From Aquatica leii (Eukaryota; Arthropoda; Insecta; Coleoptera; Lampyridae), in the NCBI GenBank assembly GCA_035610365.1, contig CM069433.1, forward strand, positions 170,454,882-170,518,881: DNA of 64,000 bases. The letters run 5' to 3'. The translations under genes and the position numbers were made by a program. The stretch's first letter is position 1. Each line of letters starts with the position of its first letter. This document shows positions 31,263 through 43,821 of the stretch, one piece after another. Below the pieces are notes generated by a model. That model made no database searches and was not told the origin of the DNA. It was given only the letters and a program-made list of their open reading frames with translations.

Positions 31263-33208
31263 TATTTGCGCATGCGCTGTGTATTTATTTTGGTGTGTGG
31301 TATTGATATCTTAGCACTTAGCTTAGATCATTATAATTGGTATCCACAACATCCATTTGTTACGGACGAAATTTTCTGTACGTACGCCTATGTATTTTGA
31401 CTTGAAATTAGATTTGGGTTTCGGACGCCCTCTACCGATCGTTTTCTCGTGGTTGTCATTTGACAGAAAATCGTCATACGGTGAATTGCATAAAATGGTC
31501 TGTGCGGGTTGAATATTACTTATATCCGATACCATCCGGAAAAGTGGAAATTCAATTATAATTAGATTAATTATATAGAATATTTGAAACGTTACAGGGT
31601 AAGCTATTGCAGTCGTTTATTAAAATTCGTTCGTAATTCTTTCTTCATTTTAACAGCCATTTTCTTTCCTCCACGTCGAACATTTCACGTTCTCGATAAG
31701 AGGATATTGGAAAATACTTCTAATTAAGTAATCACGTTACCGTACACGTGCGCTGTCGAAAGGCGGTTTCCACGCCACGAAAATGCGGTCTTGCTAATCC
31801 TTCCCGGGGCAAATATTTCTACACGTGGATGACACGACGGGGTTATCAGCCACCTGTTAGACGTCACTACGTACCTGCGTTGTTACACAGTAGTACTGTT
31901 GAATACATAGGGCCGACGTTAATTATCTTATCAGCCACCTGTTTGGTTTCGCTATATACAGTAGTCGAGGCACGGTTTTTTTTTATATATATATTTCATG
32001 AATTATTAATACGAATTGTTTTAGCCTAATTATCCTTTGTGAGTGGATGTGTGACACGATTCGTGTTTAATGTTTATTACAGGCCACTACAGGGGAAAAA
32101 ACGTTTTTCTTCGGGCTAGTGGATGCTGAAATTTGGGTGAGTTATTTGAATTTATCTTATGTATATCGTTGTCACGAAAAATTACTCACAAACTTTTGTA
32201 CTCAAATTTAACGTTCGTGAATGCATATAATGTGTAGCTACCAATAAGGTAATTACGATCATTGAATTTACTGTCTCGCGTACTGTGTGTAGGTGAAGGA
32301 CATCGACTTCGAATTATTGTAATTGTGTGTGGTGCGTTGCCGATACTGTAGGCATCTACGTATTAAATCTTTTCTATAATTCTATAAATTTACTTATTAC
32401 GAAATCAAAGGTTAATACCGTTGTTAATGATTATTGTGAACTTTTCTAGTCTTTAGTATCTCCGAAGTCGATGTATAGCGATTTTTGATTATTATAAATA
32501 GAACTGTGATAGATGTTAATGATAAACTGAAAGCGATTAAATTTGTTAATTCTTTTTCTTGTGGTTATTGTTCCCTACGAACTAATTTGGTCTACTCGAA
32601 CAGCTGAGTAGAGGGATTACGAATCTTCTAATGTGTTACAAGTTCTGAACCATTCTGTTGTGAGCGAACGGAAGTATTACTTTGGATCAGCTCTGGCGCC
32701 CTGAAACATCTTTTATATATTTATTGTGGACCTCCCCATCTCCGACTATTGCGACTTTGGCCGTGCAAGGTTCTTAAAACCGAAAAGCTTGTAACACATT
32801 TTTACAGAAAATAACACAATGAAATCGTTTACGGTCGCAATCTTTAAGATTAAAATGTTCAAAGTAATAATTAAATTTAATGCGTATGCGCAAACATAGC
32901 AACGTGATTGGCCGTGGTAGAACTGTAGTAAGCGTGCATGGTAAAATTTAAAAGCTAGCATGCTTTTATACTACCACTACCACCATACCATACCACTTAT
33001 TCTATCTGAATGCTATAATTGCAGCTTAGGTACATAGGTTTTTTGCACTACCTTTACAACTGCACTAATGATATATGAATGAAGCTTTAGTTACTTACTA
33101 AGTCCACTGTAAATAGGTCTTGATTTAACTGCTCTTAGTTTCTTTTTATTCGCTTTTTTTGTAGGTTCCATTATTTTAATAAATAAAAAAAAATTCTACT
33201 GTCATCTT
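31263..33208. other. Insertion specific to segment D; content unidentified
   Basis: Segment E runs from 57355 straight into the sequence matching 33209, so about 1.95 kb is extra here. It starts near TGCGCATGCGC, a palindrome resembling an NRF-1 site. It is less AT-rich than its surroundings at 31650-32100. It holds two short unrecognised frames: a minus one at 31323-31535 with a GRGRPKPK stretch, and a plus one at 31748-32029. Possible flanking repeats TTTTTATT and CTTTTATT differ by one base. It may be a transposon, but no terminal repeats or coding domain identify it. Confidence 0.45.
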
Positions 33209-34200
33209 TTATTAAACTTTATGGTATTGCGTTGGAAAAATCCTTTTATTGTTCCTAACTGTCACAAAATTATAATTTTTTGTTATGGTAAACCGTCTTT
33301 GACAGTTTTTGCGCACTCAACGTAAACGTCAAATTATTTTTGAGAGATTTTGAGACTCTCTGTTTTAGCATTAAAATGTAGTATTCATCTCGTTCCTGTC
33401 TTAATTGGACGCTTTTTTTTTTCGAGAACTTGATAAACCCTCGTCTCACTCGGGTTTAAAAATGTCCTCTTGGGAAAAAGTGTCCAATTTACACAGGAAC
33501 TCGTTAATTAAACTACTATTTCTGACTAACACTTTGACAAATCAACGTCACTTTGACAAAAACGCGACAATAATGGAAAATACCTTTTACTTGGATACAT
33601 AAACAGATGGTATCCAAGGAGTGAAATAACGATTTACCGCGTAGGATACTTTCCGCCTATGTACACTTGTCATGTATATCTAAATACAGGACGCGTTTAT
33701 TCATTAATTTGAATATCAATACTTCAATTGGAACATTCTTGAATGTTAATCGAGGGTATGTTTATATATTGTTTAAAGTCATTTTCTTTCTTGTTCGTAA
33801 CAGAATTTACGTTATTATAACTATATCAATTGCATTTTTGTTAATGGTAATATTACTAGAATTTTTAACGGTTCCGCCGTAGAAAATCCGCGTGGACTTT
33901 GTGTTAGAGAATCTCCAACATACTCTTCTGCAACGGTGTTGGATTTTCACCCTCCGTGTCTTTTCAAAGAAAGGACGTTCGACCCGTTATTAGTCAAAAG
34001 AGTAGTGAAGGTTTTTTTAAAGCTGTGATCCACATTTAAACATTTTGCTATTTTCATCAATATAGCGGATAAAATATGGTTTCCTATTATTTGCCGTACA
34101 CATTTACCATAACGCAAAAAGAATTTACTTTCTTTGGTATTAGTCGGGCGCAACTTCATATAAGTATTTTTCAAAACCAGTTACCACAAATGATCAGGGT
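33209..34200. repeat. Segmental duplicate D, part 2
   Basis: It is similar to 57365-57850 (for example CTTTATGGTATTGCGTTG, AACAGATGGTATCCAA and ACGGTGTTGGATTT). The short frames differ between the copies, which argues against a conserved protein. Confidence 0.65.
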
Positions 34201-34328
34201 ATTTTTTTGGATTGCAGAATCTTGACAATCCCTACGTCAGGTTTAAATTCAACGTCCTCGTAATTCAAATTATAAAATTAGTCGGTTCGGCAAGCACCGG
34301 GAACGCCCAAAACCATCGCAGAAAGCTC

Positions 34329-35825
34329 CCCAAGTAGCAAAAATCAGTTACAAAACGGTTGTAAAACTCTCTTGCAACTATGGTTTCAATAAGGTATTTA
34401 GTTACAGAATAGTTGCTGAGACTTTCCTGATACGTTGTCAATACCGGATTTGGTCAGTTGCAAACCAACTGCAGTAATATTATAACCGTTTTACAACGTG
34501 TCTGAAACCGTTGCAATTACTACTTTGTAACTGTTTTGCAGCGTTGCTATAACGGTTTTTTACAAATCATGTTTACCTATTCTGAATCGTTTCTGTAATG
34601 GTTTATCATCACGGTTTTGTAATTGATTTGTAACATTGTAGTTACCGTTTACAGTAACTGCTATGTAACTGTTTTGAAAACATGCTTATTACCATTATTT
34701 GAAACTACTTTATAACCGCTTTGTTAAGCAACTTATCCAAGATTTTAGTTACTAACTGCATCATAAAGATTAAAACAAAAGTAGAGATAAAAATATATTA
34801 ATAAAAAGATACAGATATATAAAAAATTATAATAAATGTACATTATTAAATTTTTATAGTTTCTTATAGAACTAAATTCAAACAAAAAAGATATAATAAA
34901 AGAATTTTTACATCTGTTGCAAGTAGGTACCAGTAAACAGGTTTTTCCGGCAAATTTTCAAGAAAAGCGGATTATGTCTGTTATTTATAAATTTTGTAAA
35001 TAGTAAATGCATAAATTTTGTTAAGAGAAAAATGTCTTTGTGTTAAAATACCATGGCGGATTAAGATATTCCTCACATGTTATAGTTTAATGCGTCTACG
35101 TAATTCTTAGTTAAATATTTGTATTAGGCTACAAATGCACATGTGCAATTATAATCGGTTCAATGATCATAATCTCGACTGGTTTTTTAAAGATTATAGG
35201 TGTTCGCAATGGCGATCTAATTTACACGTTCTGATCACTGTGTGTAATATTGTAATGTCCTTGCGATCAAATTCTATTTTATCCTAGAAGAAAATAAAAT
35301 CAATTTAAAATTTGCTTACTTATAATTGGCAACTAATTCTTCAACGTTGATTAAATTAGAAACAGTAGTTTAAATGCACGATTAAAATTATAGTAATATA
35401 ATATACCAATAATTGTACTTACGTAGTTTTGAATTAGAAACACTTTCGGTACTGTTTATTGGATAATGATAATGGACTATGTGTCTTATAAAAATCTCGT
35501 AAAATGCACTTCTTCTGTTGCTGTTTGAAAGCATAGATTAACACTGTAGTGTAGTTTTAGAAATTCACACTTGTAACCATAGTTTGAAGACTGTTACACT
35601 CGAAACCGAAATGAAGGTTTTAATGTCACTAAATTGACACTGTAGTTACATAAGGGTTTAAGAAAAACTTCCTTATAACCATAGTTGTAAAATGTTTATT
35701 TCTGTAATACATTTGAAACCTCAGTAAATTACGAAAGTTGCTGCAACGGTTTATTTACCATGGTGCTAATGTTACTAATTTGCAACTGGTTACAACGTAA
35801 CCACGGTTACAAAATGTTGCTTGGG
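34329..35825. mobile_element. Foldback-like element 1 with subterminal GTAACNGTTTTG repeats
   Basis: The ends read CCCAAGTAGCA and, reversed, CCCAAGCAACA. The left arm (34329-34740) and right arm (35570-35825) are packed with irregular copies of GTAACNGTTTTGNAAC-type sequence in both orientations. The centre (34740-35570) has no coding frame. No target duplication is visible. It resembles elements 59652-60903 and 52047-55657 in organisation. Confidence 0.6.
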
Positions 35826-36680
35826 TCGTTACCTCTTCCTTGGTGAAAATGTTAGCTTTTTTAGGAATATACCCATCGTTTCTCTTGAGAAATGAGTTGA
35901 CCTATAAAATAGTAGGATACATTTAGCAAAATTAAAATCTTATATAGCTACGTACGTAGCACAAAGCGTACTGTACTAACAAAAAAGGTAAAACAGCTTT
36001 ATCCGTACGCAACTTTGATTTTCATTATCTCACAATTTTAGATGCAGAGAATAATTTTAGAAAAAGACTAGTTTCTTACTTCACAAAAATAATATTAGTT
36101 TTAATTGTGACATCAACAATTTAATTAACATTCGTAACAACTCAATTTCTATAATTGGTAGTGTTTACAGTTTCGTTTTGTTAGCAATTATTCTGTCAAT
36201 TTAAAATTCTATAATACTATAACAATTTTTACGTTGCATTTTTGATTATGTCATTCTGTTTGTTATAGTGTTAATTTTATGTGTTATTTACTTAATAATT
36301 TTTATTTATTGACTTGTTTTGACAATATTTTATAAGCTTTTATATGATCCGTGTAAATTGCTTATATCTGTTGTTCACTGGATTTAGTTGCACAATTTTT
36401 CTTGTAAGCGCAGTCTATTTTAAATCTGTAATTATTATAATTTTTCTATTGTGTTTTTATCGTTGTGAAATATTTAAGTTCAATAATAATTTGTAGTGGC
36501 CTGAAGAAGTGTTTTCTATAATTGTTTACAAATTTTTAAGGTTCAATATCAATTTTGACATTTAGAAATAAATAACTCTACTACCACTTGACCTTAAATA
36601 GGAAATAAAAAAAGTCTTAGTCTAAGTATTTGAATATTATTATAATGATCGTACATTAAAAAATTGAATTTACTTTTGTC
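35826..36680. other. 5' flank of receptor exon 3, no gene
   Basis: AT-rich sequence, in part duplicated at 61300-61900 upstream of receptor exon 5. GTGGCCTGAAGAAGTG at 36496-36511 is the truncated first half of the hammerhead-like motif that is complete at 61770-61815. Confidence 0.5.
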
Positions 36681-36745
36681 CAAAACCCATTAAGTTTATT
36701 GTAATTTTTTTAATCAAGAAATCGATATTTTAATATAATTTGCAA
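36681..36745 (+). promoter_or_regulatory. Distal conserved upstream block of receptor exon 3
   Basis: CAAAACCCATTAAGTTTATT, then GTAATT and GATATTTTAATATAATTTGC, about 210-275 bp before the ATG. Confidence 0.45.
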
Positions 36746-36881
36746 TTTTAATTAACGTATTCTAATATCTTACGAATCAATCCAATTTAATTATATTAAA
36801 TAGTATGTGTATAACAATTAACTTTAATATCAAATAAATTGAGTTTTCGTGTAGTTTGGTAGTAAAACATTTCTGATAAAT

Positions 36882-36923
36882 GTCAAAAGTTGTACAATAG
36901 ATTTAGTGCTTAGTATGTGTTTT
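36882..36923 (+). promoter_or_regulatory. Proximal conserved block of receptor exon 3
   Basis: TCAAAAGTTGTAC and AGTGCTTAGTATGTGTTTT, about 33-74 bp before the ATG. It is nearly identical to the block before exon 5. Confidence 0.4.
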
Positions 36924-36955
36924 AATGTTATCCATAATTGAAAAATTAGATTAAA

Positions 36956-37852
36956 ATGGACGTTAGATCTAATTTAAATAAAAGTATCAATTACGTTTTA
37001 CAACCGCTAGAGAAATATGCTTGGTTTTTTGGAAATGTATCGTTTTCAAATGCAACAGTAACGAGCAGATACATCAAACTGTGGAGTGCTTTTTTTCTTA
37101 CAATATTATTACTATCAAATTTTTTTCATGTATATTTTTGTCCAAAAAAGTTAAGTACTGTAGACGAAGTCGTAAATTGCATTTTGGAATTAAGTTGTAA
37201 TTTTGGAATTTGTCAATATTTTTTTATAGTTACATATTACAGAAAACGCTGTTTTAATATTGTTAACAAAATCATATTAATCGATTCTAATATTATCAAA
37301 ATTACTAAAGATCAAATAGATTATGAATATTCTAGAAAAAGGTTAATATTTATTTTAATTATTTTATTCTTGTGTGTAATGTTGAGTATTCTTTTAGATA
37401 TGATACTTTTAATATTAGATGAGGTTACAAACTTGAAACATCTCAAATGTACATATTATAATTTTTTAAACGATATTCTGAATGTAAATTTTAATTGTTT
37501 TTTGTTATCCATGTTACATGAAATCATAAAAAGAATGCAAATAGTTCACAATTCTATTTGTCACTTAAAAAGATATCAGGATTCTTTAGACACTTCATTA
37601 TTTATAATAAAAGTATTTAATGACCTACGGTTTATAGGAAAAGAACTTAATATTATTTTTCAATTATACATTTTTTTTAAACTGTTAGACTGCAGTATTT
37701 TTATAATGGTTGGGTTGTTTTGGTTTAGTAGTAATATCGTTAATGGGCAATTATTTACATCAATATTATGCATCGACGTATTTTATTGGTTATTAATAAA
37801 TATTGTCTACAGTTTAGCTGTGTTATGCCACTTTGTTGCGTTCGATACAAAG
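36956..37852 (+). CDS. Gustatory-receptor-like N-terminal exon 3
   Basis: The exon encodes 299 residues ending at a phase-0 donor (AAG, then GTAAGATT). Six membrane segments are predicted, at about residues 41-62, 72-93, 129-154, 167-190, 230-258 and 271-296. It shares INYVLQPLEK, MQIVHN, IGKELNIIFQ and the C-terminal AFDTK with the other copies. It is slightly longer than exons 1, 2 and 4. The frame stops five codons after the donor, so an intronless form would be only 304 residues and lack the seventh segment. That makes splicing to a later exon likely. It is closest to exon 5. No frame damage is present. Confidence 0.85.
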
Positions 37853-38150
37853 GTAAGATTTCTAATGTAATATTTATTAACTTTTCTAATTTATGGTTTG
37901 AAGCTGCATTTATTCAATTATTTTACTTATACGTTTATATGTATAGCTATGTTTTTTACAAACATTTTATGCCACAGTAAACTTTTGTACAATCAATGCT
38001 CATTTTCTGAAATTCTATATTTCAATTTATTTGGCACTGACGGAGAAAGCTACACAAAAATTTAATACCACATTTTACTTCTATACAAATATTATTGCTC
38101 ATTTTTTCAAATTTAATATTGTGTGATTTTTGAGCTATAGTTCGAAAATT
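37853..38150. other. Conserved 3' flank of receptor exon 3
   Basis: It matches 63059-63355 behind exon 5 base for base over long stretches. It is probably the start of an intron. There is no convincing acceptor followed by a receptor C-terminus. Confidence 0.55.
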
Positions 38151-38615
38151 GTATACAGTCAAGCGGGCGTTCGCTTTGAAAACACCTCTATGTCCATGAA
38201 AAAAACATTTTATCTAGCCGTCTAAAATGTTTATCTTATTATTATAGCGTAAATAAACTTCAAAACATTTAAATAAGCATTAAGTATAAACAAGATTGGA
38301 TTTACGCAATCAATTTTGACAAAAATACGGAAACTTGTAACAACTTGTTTTCAGAGCAAGTGCACCGGGGCACCGCACACAAAGCCATAAAAGTTGTTGC
38401 ATGCTCCAAATCAAATTTTTAAAAGGTAGGGATAGCCCTTTTAATGTCTTATTGTTTTTGTGTACTCCGTCAATGATCCATACTCGTGCGTGACTGATAA
38501 AGTAAAACAGTCAATTTACCTATTAGTTTTATAACTTTCTATAAACCGGTTGAAAAGTTAATGTATTGACATCGTAACAAATTGTAAATTCCAAAATGCG
38601 TGAAACTAAGAAGAA

Positions 38616-39160
38616 ATGTCGGTAGTACAATATTTGAAATATGGATTTACGCAATCTCCAATAAACCAATTATTACCTATGTGTTTAATTTGCCAAAAAG
38701 TTTTATTCAAATGAAGCCATGAAGCCTTTTAGGCTCCAAGAGCACTTGAATAAAATACATGCTGATAAAAAGAACAAAGATTGATCCTATTTTCAAAGAC
38801 TTGAAAAGAAACATTTGAAACAAACAACTATATCAAATCTTTTTGCATCGTGTTTTAAACAAGAAGATGATGGACTTTGTGCTTCATATAATATTTCATT
38901 ATTCGTAAAAGCGGGAATATCTGATACAATTGGTGAGGAATTAATTATGTCGGTAGCCAAAGAGGTATTCGAAACTGTTCTTCATCATAAGACACCATCA
39001 GATAACATTTAAAAAATTCTTTTAAGTAATAATACAGTACAAAGAGGAATAGATGAAATGGATAAAGACGTTGTACTATCATTATGTAATTATTTGAAAA
39101 CTTTCAAATTTTCCATTCAACTCGGTGATTCAATTTTACCGAATACGTCAACCATCGCAT
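38616..39160 (+). pseudogene. hAT transposase fragment (SCAND3/ZBED5-like)
   Basis: An ATG at 38616 opens MSVVQYLKYGFTQSPINQ, followed by a BED-type zinc finger (CLICQKV, stop, then LQEHLNKIHADKKNKD). Next come TTISNLFASCF, GLCASYNISLFVKAGISDT and GEELIMSVAKEVFETVLH. After a stop, VQRGIDEMDKDVV and LCNYLKT follow. This is the N-terminal third of the hAT proteins that gave rise to vertebrate SCAND3 and ZBED5. At least three in-frame stops are present. The catalytic RNase-H-like part and dimerisation region are missing, and homology ends where a probable solo LTR begins. It is unrelated to the MITE at 18438, as far as can be seen. Confidence 0.75.
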
Positions 39161-39166
39161 TGATAT

Positions 39167-39640
39167 TGTTGCGAATTTATTTATTAAAAAACAGATTTAT
39201 TTAAACGACTAAAAATACGTTTACTTATTCTAGAAATATGTACACTTTTAAATTAACCGAACTAATTAAATCTAATAATATTTAATGAAAACACTTTCAC
39301 TAATTTATGTATAACCGTTGTATAACACTATCACTTAAGATAAGATAACGTCCTCGGATAGCTTCACACTTGTTTACACTAAAAATCACGTACATGATTA
39401 TTCTCGGTATATTTATCTAGACAAACGCGTGCTAACGACTTATTTATTTCCACTTTAATAATCTTCTTAACACTGCTGTATCCGCATTCCAGCAATAACT
39501 CACTTACGATTTGTCTCGTCGCTATATATACACATACGGAAATCCTTCTCGAGCGTTCCCTATTTTTCGGTACATCTTCTAGAAGGTTCTTGCATTTGCA
39601 AATAATTTCTAGAACTTTTCAATATTTATGTTTCTTAGAA
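39167..39640 (-). mobile_element. Probable solo LTR of a retrotransposon
   Basis: Read on the minus strand it has the layout of an LTR. Heat-shock-like TTCNNGAA elements come first (39565-39620), then a TATA box (GTATATATAG, about 39519-39528). About 350 bp follow with AATAAA-type signals, and the end is AATTCGCAACA at 39167. The left terminus is not defined, and no target duplication or internal retroelement sequence is visible. The assignment is inference from organisation. Confidence 0.45.
39565..39620. promoter_or_regulatory. Heat-shock-element-like cluster
   Basis: TTCTAGAAGGTTC is a perfect three-box heat-shock element (TTC-NN-GAA-NN-TTC). A second TTCTAGAA with a weaker third box follows about 35 bp later. 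The cluster lies upstream of the minus-strand TATA box of the probable LTR. Confidence 0.5.
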
Positions 39641-40142
39641 AATCTGTTTTTTTTTTATTATAATATTTTTACTAATTTTTAATTTGTGATTATAATAGGC
39701 AGACTTAAAATTGATATAATTAACTATTGTGTAAAAAGGGGCGTTGAAATTTTTTTCCTTGTAAAGCGGACGTACATAAAAAGTTAGGAACCTATGAAAC
39801 AAACAAATGCGATTTTACTAAAAGCAACTAAAAAATTTAAAAAACATTTGCCACCTCCAAGTAATTTGACCTCTATCTATCTTAAAAGCTCCCGCGCACT
39901 GGGCGTCAACGGTCAAAAACGGTACTCGCCACGGCAACCGGAATTTTTTTTGTACTCCTATGACTGTATTGATGTTTACATTTGTTATTGATTTTGCCTG
40001 GTCGTTAGTCATAAATTGTTGCAATTCGTATTTTAACAAAATGCTTACTACTGCACTGTAAGTAAAAGGAACAATAAACACTATACCGTTAAATATATTT
40101 GTTTCACAATAACCCAGGAACTACAATAAATTAAATACTTGT

Positions 40143-40182
40143 CGTACACATGTTTTGACAGCTATGCTGTCATCATCAGCAA
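40143..40182 (-). ncRNA. Hammerhead-like core, PLE remnant
   Basis: The minus strand reads CTGATGA, one unpaired base, a perfect 6-bp stem II (GACAGC, loop ATA, GCTGTC), then AAAAC where a functional hammerhead has GAAAC. It is probably inactive because of that G-to-A change. Confidence 0.5.
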
Positions 40183-40244
40183 ACTGAGAATAATAAACTA
40201 TAATTAAGATTAAAACTAATTTATACTAAAATTATGTGTTGTTT

Positions 40245-40740
40245 CGTTACTTTTTGCTAATTTTCACAGTAAGTTGAACAGTTCCAAAAAAGCTACCCGT
40301 CCGTAGTCATTGTTGTTTATCAATAAACTCATATTTTTACAAATTGCCATGGATTTAGTTCTTTCGTATTGTTTATTTTCTTAATTAATTTGATGTCTTT
40401 GATTTTATGTTAACATGGTTTTTAAATAAATTTTGAAATTGAAAAGAAAAGCGACCAATGTAAGGAAGAGAAAAATATGTCTTTTAAATGTTGTCAGAAA
40501 GTGGAGTACCAGTTGAAAAGTTTTTAATATTGATAGAATTGCAAATTTTATTTTGAAATTTTTTGATCATATTTATAGTATAAATATTATTATTAGCTAA
40601 ATTATAAATAATATTAACTTCATTATAGTTTAATGAAAATATTTTTTTGACATAATTAAGATAATGTAATGATTTTATTGTTTTATTTATTATATTATTA
40701 GAAATTTTGTTTTTAGATACGTGATTAACAATTAATGATC
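40245..40740 (-). pseudogene. Penelope-like remnant, third family
   Basis: The minus strand from 40740 reads a PLE thumb region (LIVNHVSKNKISNNIINK, then LNYNEVNIIYNLANNN and STGTPLSDN). After a stop comes the SLPYIGRFSFQFQ stretch typical of the segment before the GIY-YIG domain. The nuclease is decayed. A hammerhead-like motif lies downstream at 40143-40182, in the expected place in the 3' flanking repeat. No catalytic palm is left. Confidence 0.7.
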
Positions 40741-41497
40741 AAAGTGTTTATAAGTCTCATTAAATTTCACTTATTTTATGAGTAATTACCATAAAACGGG
40801 TAATGGGAAATACTTTATTTATTTACAAAAAAAAAGATGAAATTACAGCTGAAATATAAAATTATAGCAAATCTGTCGTCAAATTGCCGTCTGACATTTG
40901 CTAAGTGATATTGTGATATTTGACTTGAACACAATTTTCCAGTGCTTTTACATTTTGAAATGTTTAAGTTTATCTTGCGCTGTTCTTAAAACTTTTATAT
41001 AAAAATTTTGATGATTATTAAAATTTTAACTCGTGTCCGAAGACGATTCAAAAAACATAATAATTTTTTTATACGTGCACGTTGCTTATTGGAATCGCAA
41101 ATTAATGTTATCAGACGAGTAATGCTGTCGGTGTATTAAAGAATGAGCCGAACGTATGCTACTACATGAAAAACATCATTTATAATAATTATAATTTTAG
41201 TTAATGTTATCAATTATTTTCTCAGGTTTGTTTCTATCTACGAACAACTTATTTTAAATGAATTTTTTTAACAAATTTTAGTCGGTGCATGTGAATTAAA
41301 TTAAAAAGGACACTTTTTTGTTTATTTGAAAGCTAAAGTGATGTCAGACATAATTTTCTTGATTAAATCAGTTCTGTATTAACACTTTGCAATGGGCGAC
41401 GCAATAAAAAGAAGTGATCTAAACCTACAAGAGAAAATTACAATTATACAACAATATAATAAGTTGTAAAAAAACGGAATGCACATTAAATTTATTA
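40735..41497. repeat. Duplicated block Y, left part
   Basis: It matches block X (26590-27556) with indels and breaks off at CATTAAATTTA, where the receptor 4 insert begins. Confidence 0.75.
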
Positions 41498-42661
41498 GGT
41501 AACAATGAAGGACGTAGCAACGTAATTTTCTTTCGGTTATTCACGCTTTTGAAATTTTATACGTAAACTGCAAAGTAAACACATGTAACTTAATACTCAA
41601 CCGAGCTTTCTGAGTCAATGGCCTTCAACACGATTTATATTGAAATTTAAATTTAAAATTAATCTATGCTTATAGAAAGAACCGCTGAGGTATGATGCAC
41701 TTTTACGTTTTGCAGTTGCATTTAATTTTCTTTTTTTGTTTGTAACATTTACGATTGTATCTAATAAATCACATTTTTGACAAGTTGATTAGTTTTGATA
41801 AAATTGCTAAACCTCTTAACGATGTAATATAAAAAAGGTGGTAAATTTTTAAGTGTATTAGAGGGCTAATAAGGAATTGCATTTATAGATGTTGTTGATT
41901 TTTTTCTTTACTTTGCTAATTGCTTTACTAACGCCACTCTCCTATGTTAGAGCTGCCATTGCCTCTACTTTATTTTGGGTCAAGTTTGATGGTAGTTAAA
42001 GCATTTCAGACAAGTATACATTACATTTCTTCACTCCCGGCGTCAACAAATTTGAGAGACTATTTAATACAACAGTTTGGAAATTTTTGATTCATTCGAC
42101 TCAAAATGTTGGTTATTGAATGTTTCATTATAACTTTTATTTTGATATTATTTGCTTGTATTGATGCTATAACGTTACCTTTCGATTTAATCAGATACAC
42201 GTTGTATATATTTGCTACTTTTTAACTAATAAACCTGTATTTTTTTGAATGTCAGATTTTGTTATCATTCGGTTATTATTATCAACAATTCTGTTCCAAT
42301 AGAATTCTATTAAACGGCGTGCAGTGTATAACAATACTTTCTACAAAATTTTTATTCTTTTTTTGACAATTGACAGTTGTTATATTTGTTTACTTTATTT
42401 GCGTAATTTGTAAATTTGTAACCAAGATTTATTTGATAATAAAATTAATTTAGAATTTTTGTTGCATTTAAAGAAACAACAAAATACGCAATTGTTTCAC
42501 TTCATATTAATTTTAATTAATACTTTTAAAACATATTAGAATAGTTTATTTAAATAAATTTGTTACAATTACAAAACGAATTGACTTGACGTAAATAAAA
42601 GAAAACGTTATTTGCAACTATTTAAACATTTTTATACATTTAAAAAGATTAATTTATTATT

Positions 42662-42720
42662 TAAAATCCATTAAGTTGATTAGAGTTGTAGCAAAAAATC
42701 AATATTTTAATGCAATTTGC
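42662..42720 (+). promoter_or_regulatory. Distal conserved upstream block of receptor exon 4
   Basis: AAAATCCATTAAGTTGATT, then ATCAATATTTTAATGCAATTTGC. It is the most diverged of the five versions, about 210-270 bp before the ATG. Confidence 0.4.
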
Positions 42721-42867
42721 ACTTTAATGTTTGCTGATATATGAATTTATTGAACACTATATTTACTACTAAGTGTATCTTAACGACTAACTTTAATATT
42801 TAAATAGATTATGTTGTAATAAAGTGCAGCACTTTGTATTGATAAAACCGCTTTAATAAGAAGAATT

Positions 42868-42900
42868 TGCAAACCAAAAGTTAATCCAGTGCGTTAACAC
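42868..42900 (+). promoter_or_regulatory. Proximal conserved block of receptor exon 4 (weak)
   Basis: AAACCAAAAGTTAATCCAGTGCG resembles the CAAAAGTT...AGTGCT core of the other copies, but the TGTGTTTT part is lost. Confidence 0.3.
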
Positions 42901-42930
42901 GTACACTATAATTAAATAATCAGATGAATA

Positions 42931-43821
42931 ATGGCTAATAAATCTAAGTTAAACATCAAATATGTGTTACGGCCGCTTGAGAAATATTCAAAATTTTTAG
43001 GAAATTTGTCTTTTTCTAATACAGCAGTAACGAGTAAATATATTAAACTATGGAATGCTTTTTTTCTAACAACGTTGTTAATAACAAATTTTTGTCATCT
43101 GTATTTTTGCTCAAAAAGGTTAAGTACGCTAAAAGACGTGCTAAATTTTATTTTGCAATGTAGTTGCAACGTGGGAATTTGTCAATATTTTTTTATAGTA
43201 ACATATTACAAGAAACGCTGTTTTAAAGTGGTCGAAAAAATAACATCTATTGATAATAGTATTATCAAAACTACTAAAAACAAAATTAACTATAAATATT
43301 CTGGAAAACTGTTAAAAATTATTTTAACCGTTTTGTTTTTATCGGTTATGTTAAATATTATCTTAGATATGACAATTCTTATTTTAAATAGAGGTGTAGA
43401 CGTGACAAATCTTAAATGCACATACTATATTTTTGTAAGCGATATTCTTAATGTAAATTTTGCTTGTTTTTTAATATTAATTTTATATGAAATTAGAAAA
43501 AGAATGCAAATAATTCATAATTTTATATATCACTTAAAGAATCATCGGGTTTCTTTACATATGCTATTATTTGTTATAAAATCGTTTAATCAATTACGAT
43601 GTATAGGAAAAGAACTTAACATCATTCTTCAATTATATATTCTTTTTAAATTGTTAAGCTGCTGTATTTTTGGATTGATCGCAATATTTTGGATTAGTAG
43701 TAACAGTTTTAATGGACAGCACATGACATCAGCGTTATACATCAACTTGTCTTATTGGGTATTGTTAAATATTCTTCACAGTATATCTGTGTTGTATTAC
43801 TTTGTTGCTTTCGACACAAAG
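42931..43821 (+). CDS. Gustatory-receptor-like N-terminal exon 4
   Basis: The exon encodes 297 residues and ends at a phase-0 donor (AAG, then GTAAGATT at 43822). It has the same six-segment layout as its paralogues, with KYVLRPLEKYSKF at the N-terminus and RMQIIHNF, IGKELNIILQ, FWISSNSFNGQ and AFDTK later. Sequence features are intermediate between the exon 1/2 pair and the exon 3/5 pair. It therefore probably represents a separate old lineage and not a recent copy. The frame stops five codons past the donor, so a further exon is needed for a complete receptor. None is visible before 64000. The exon is undamaged. Confidence 0.85.

Noticed and set aside
31269-31279. NRF-1-like palindrome as a promoter of the 31323-31535 minus frame
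   Set aside because: It lies downstream of that frame, and the frame itself is not supported as a gene.
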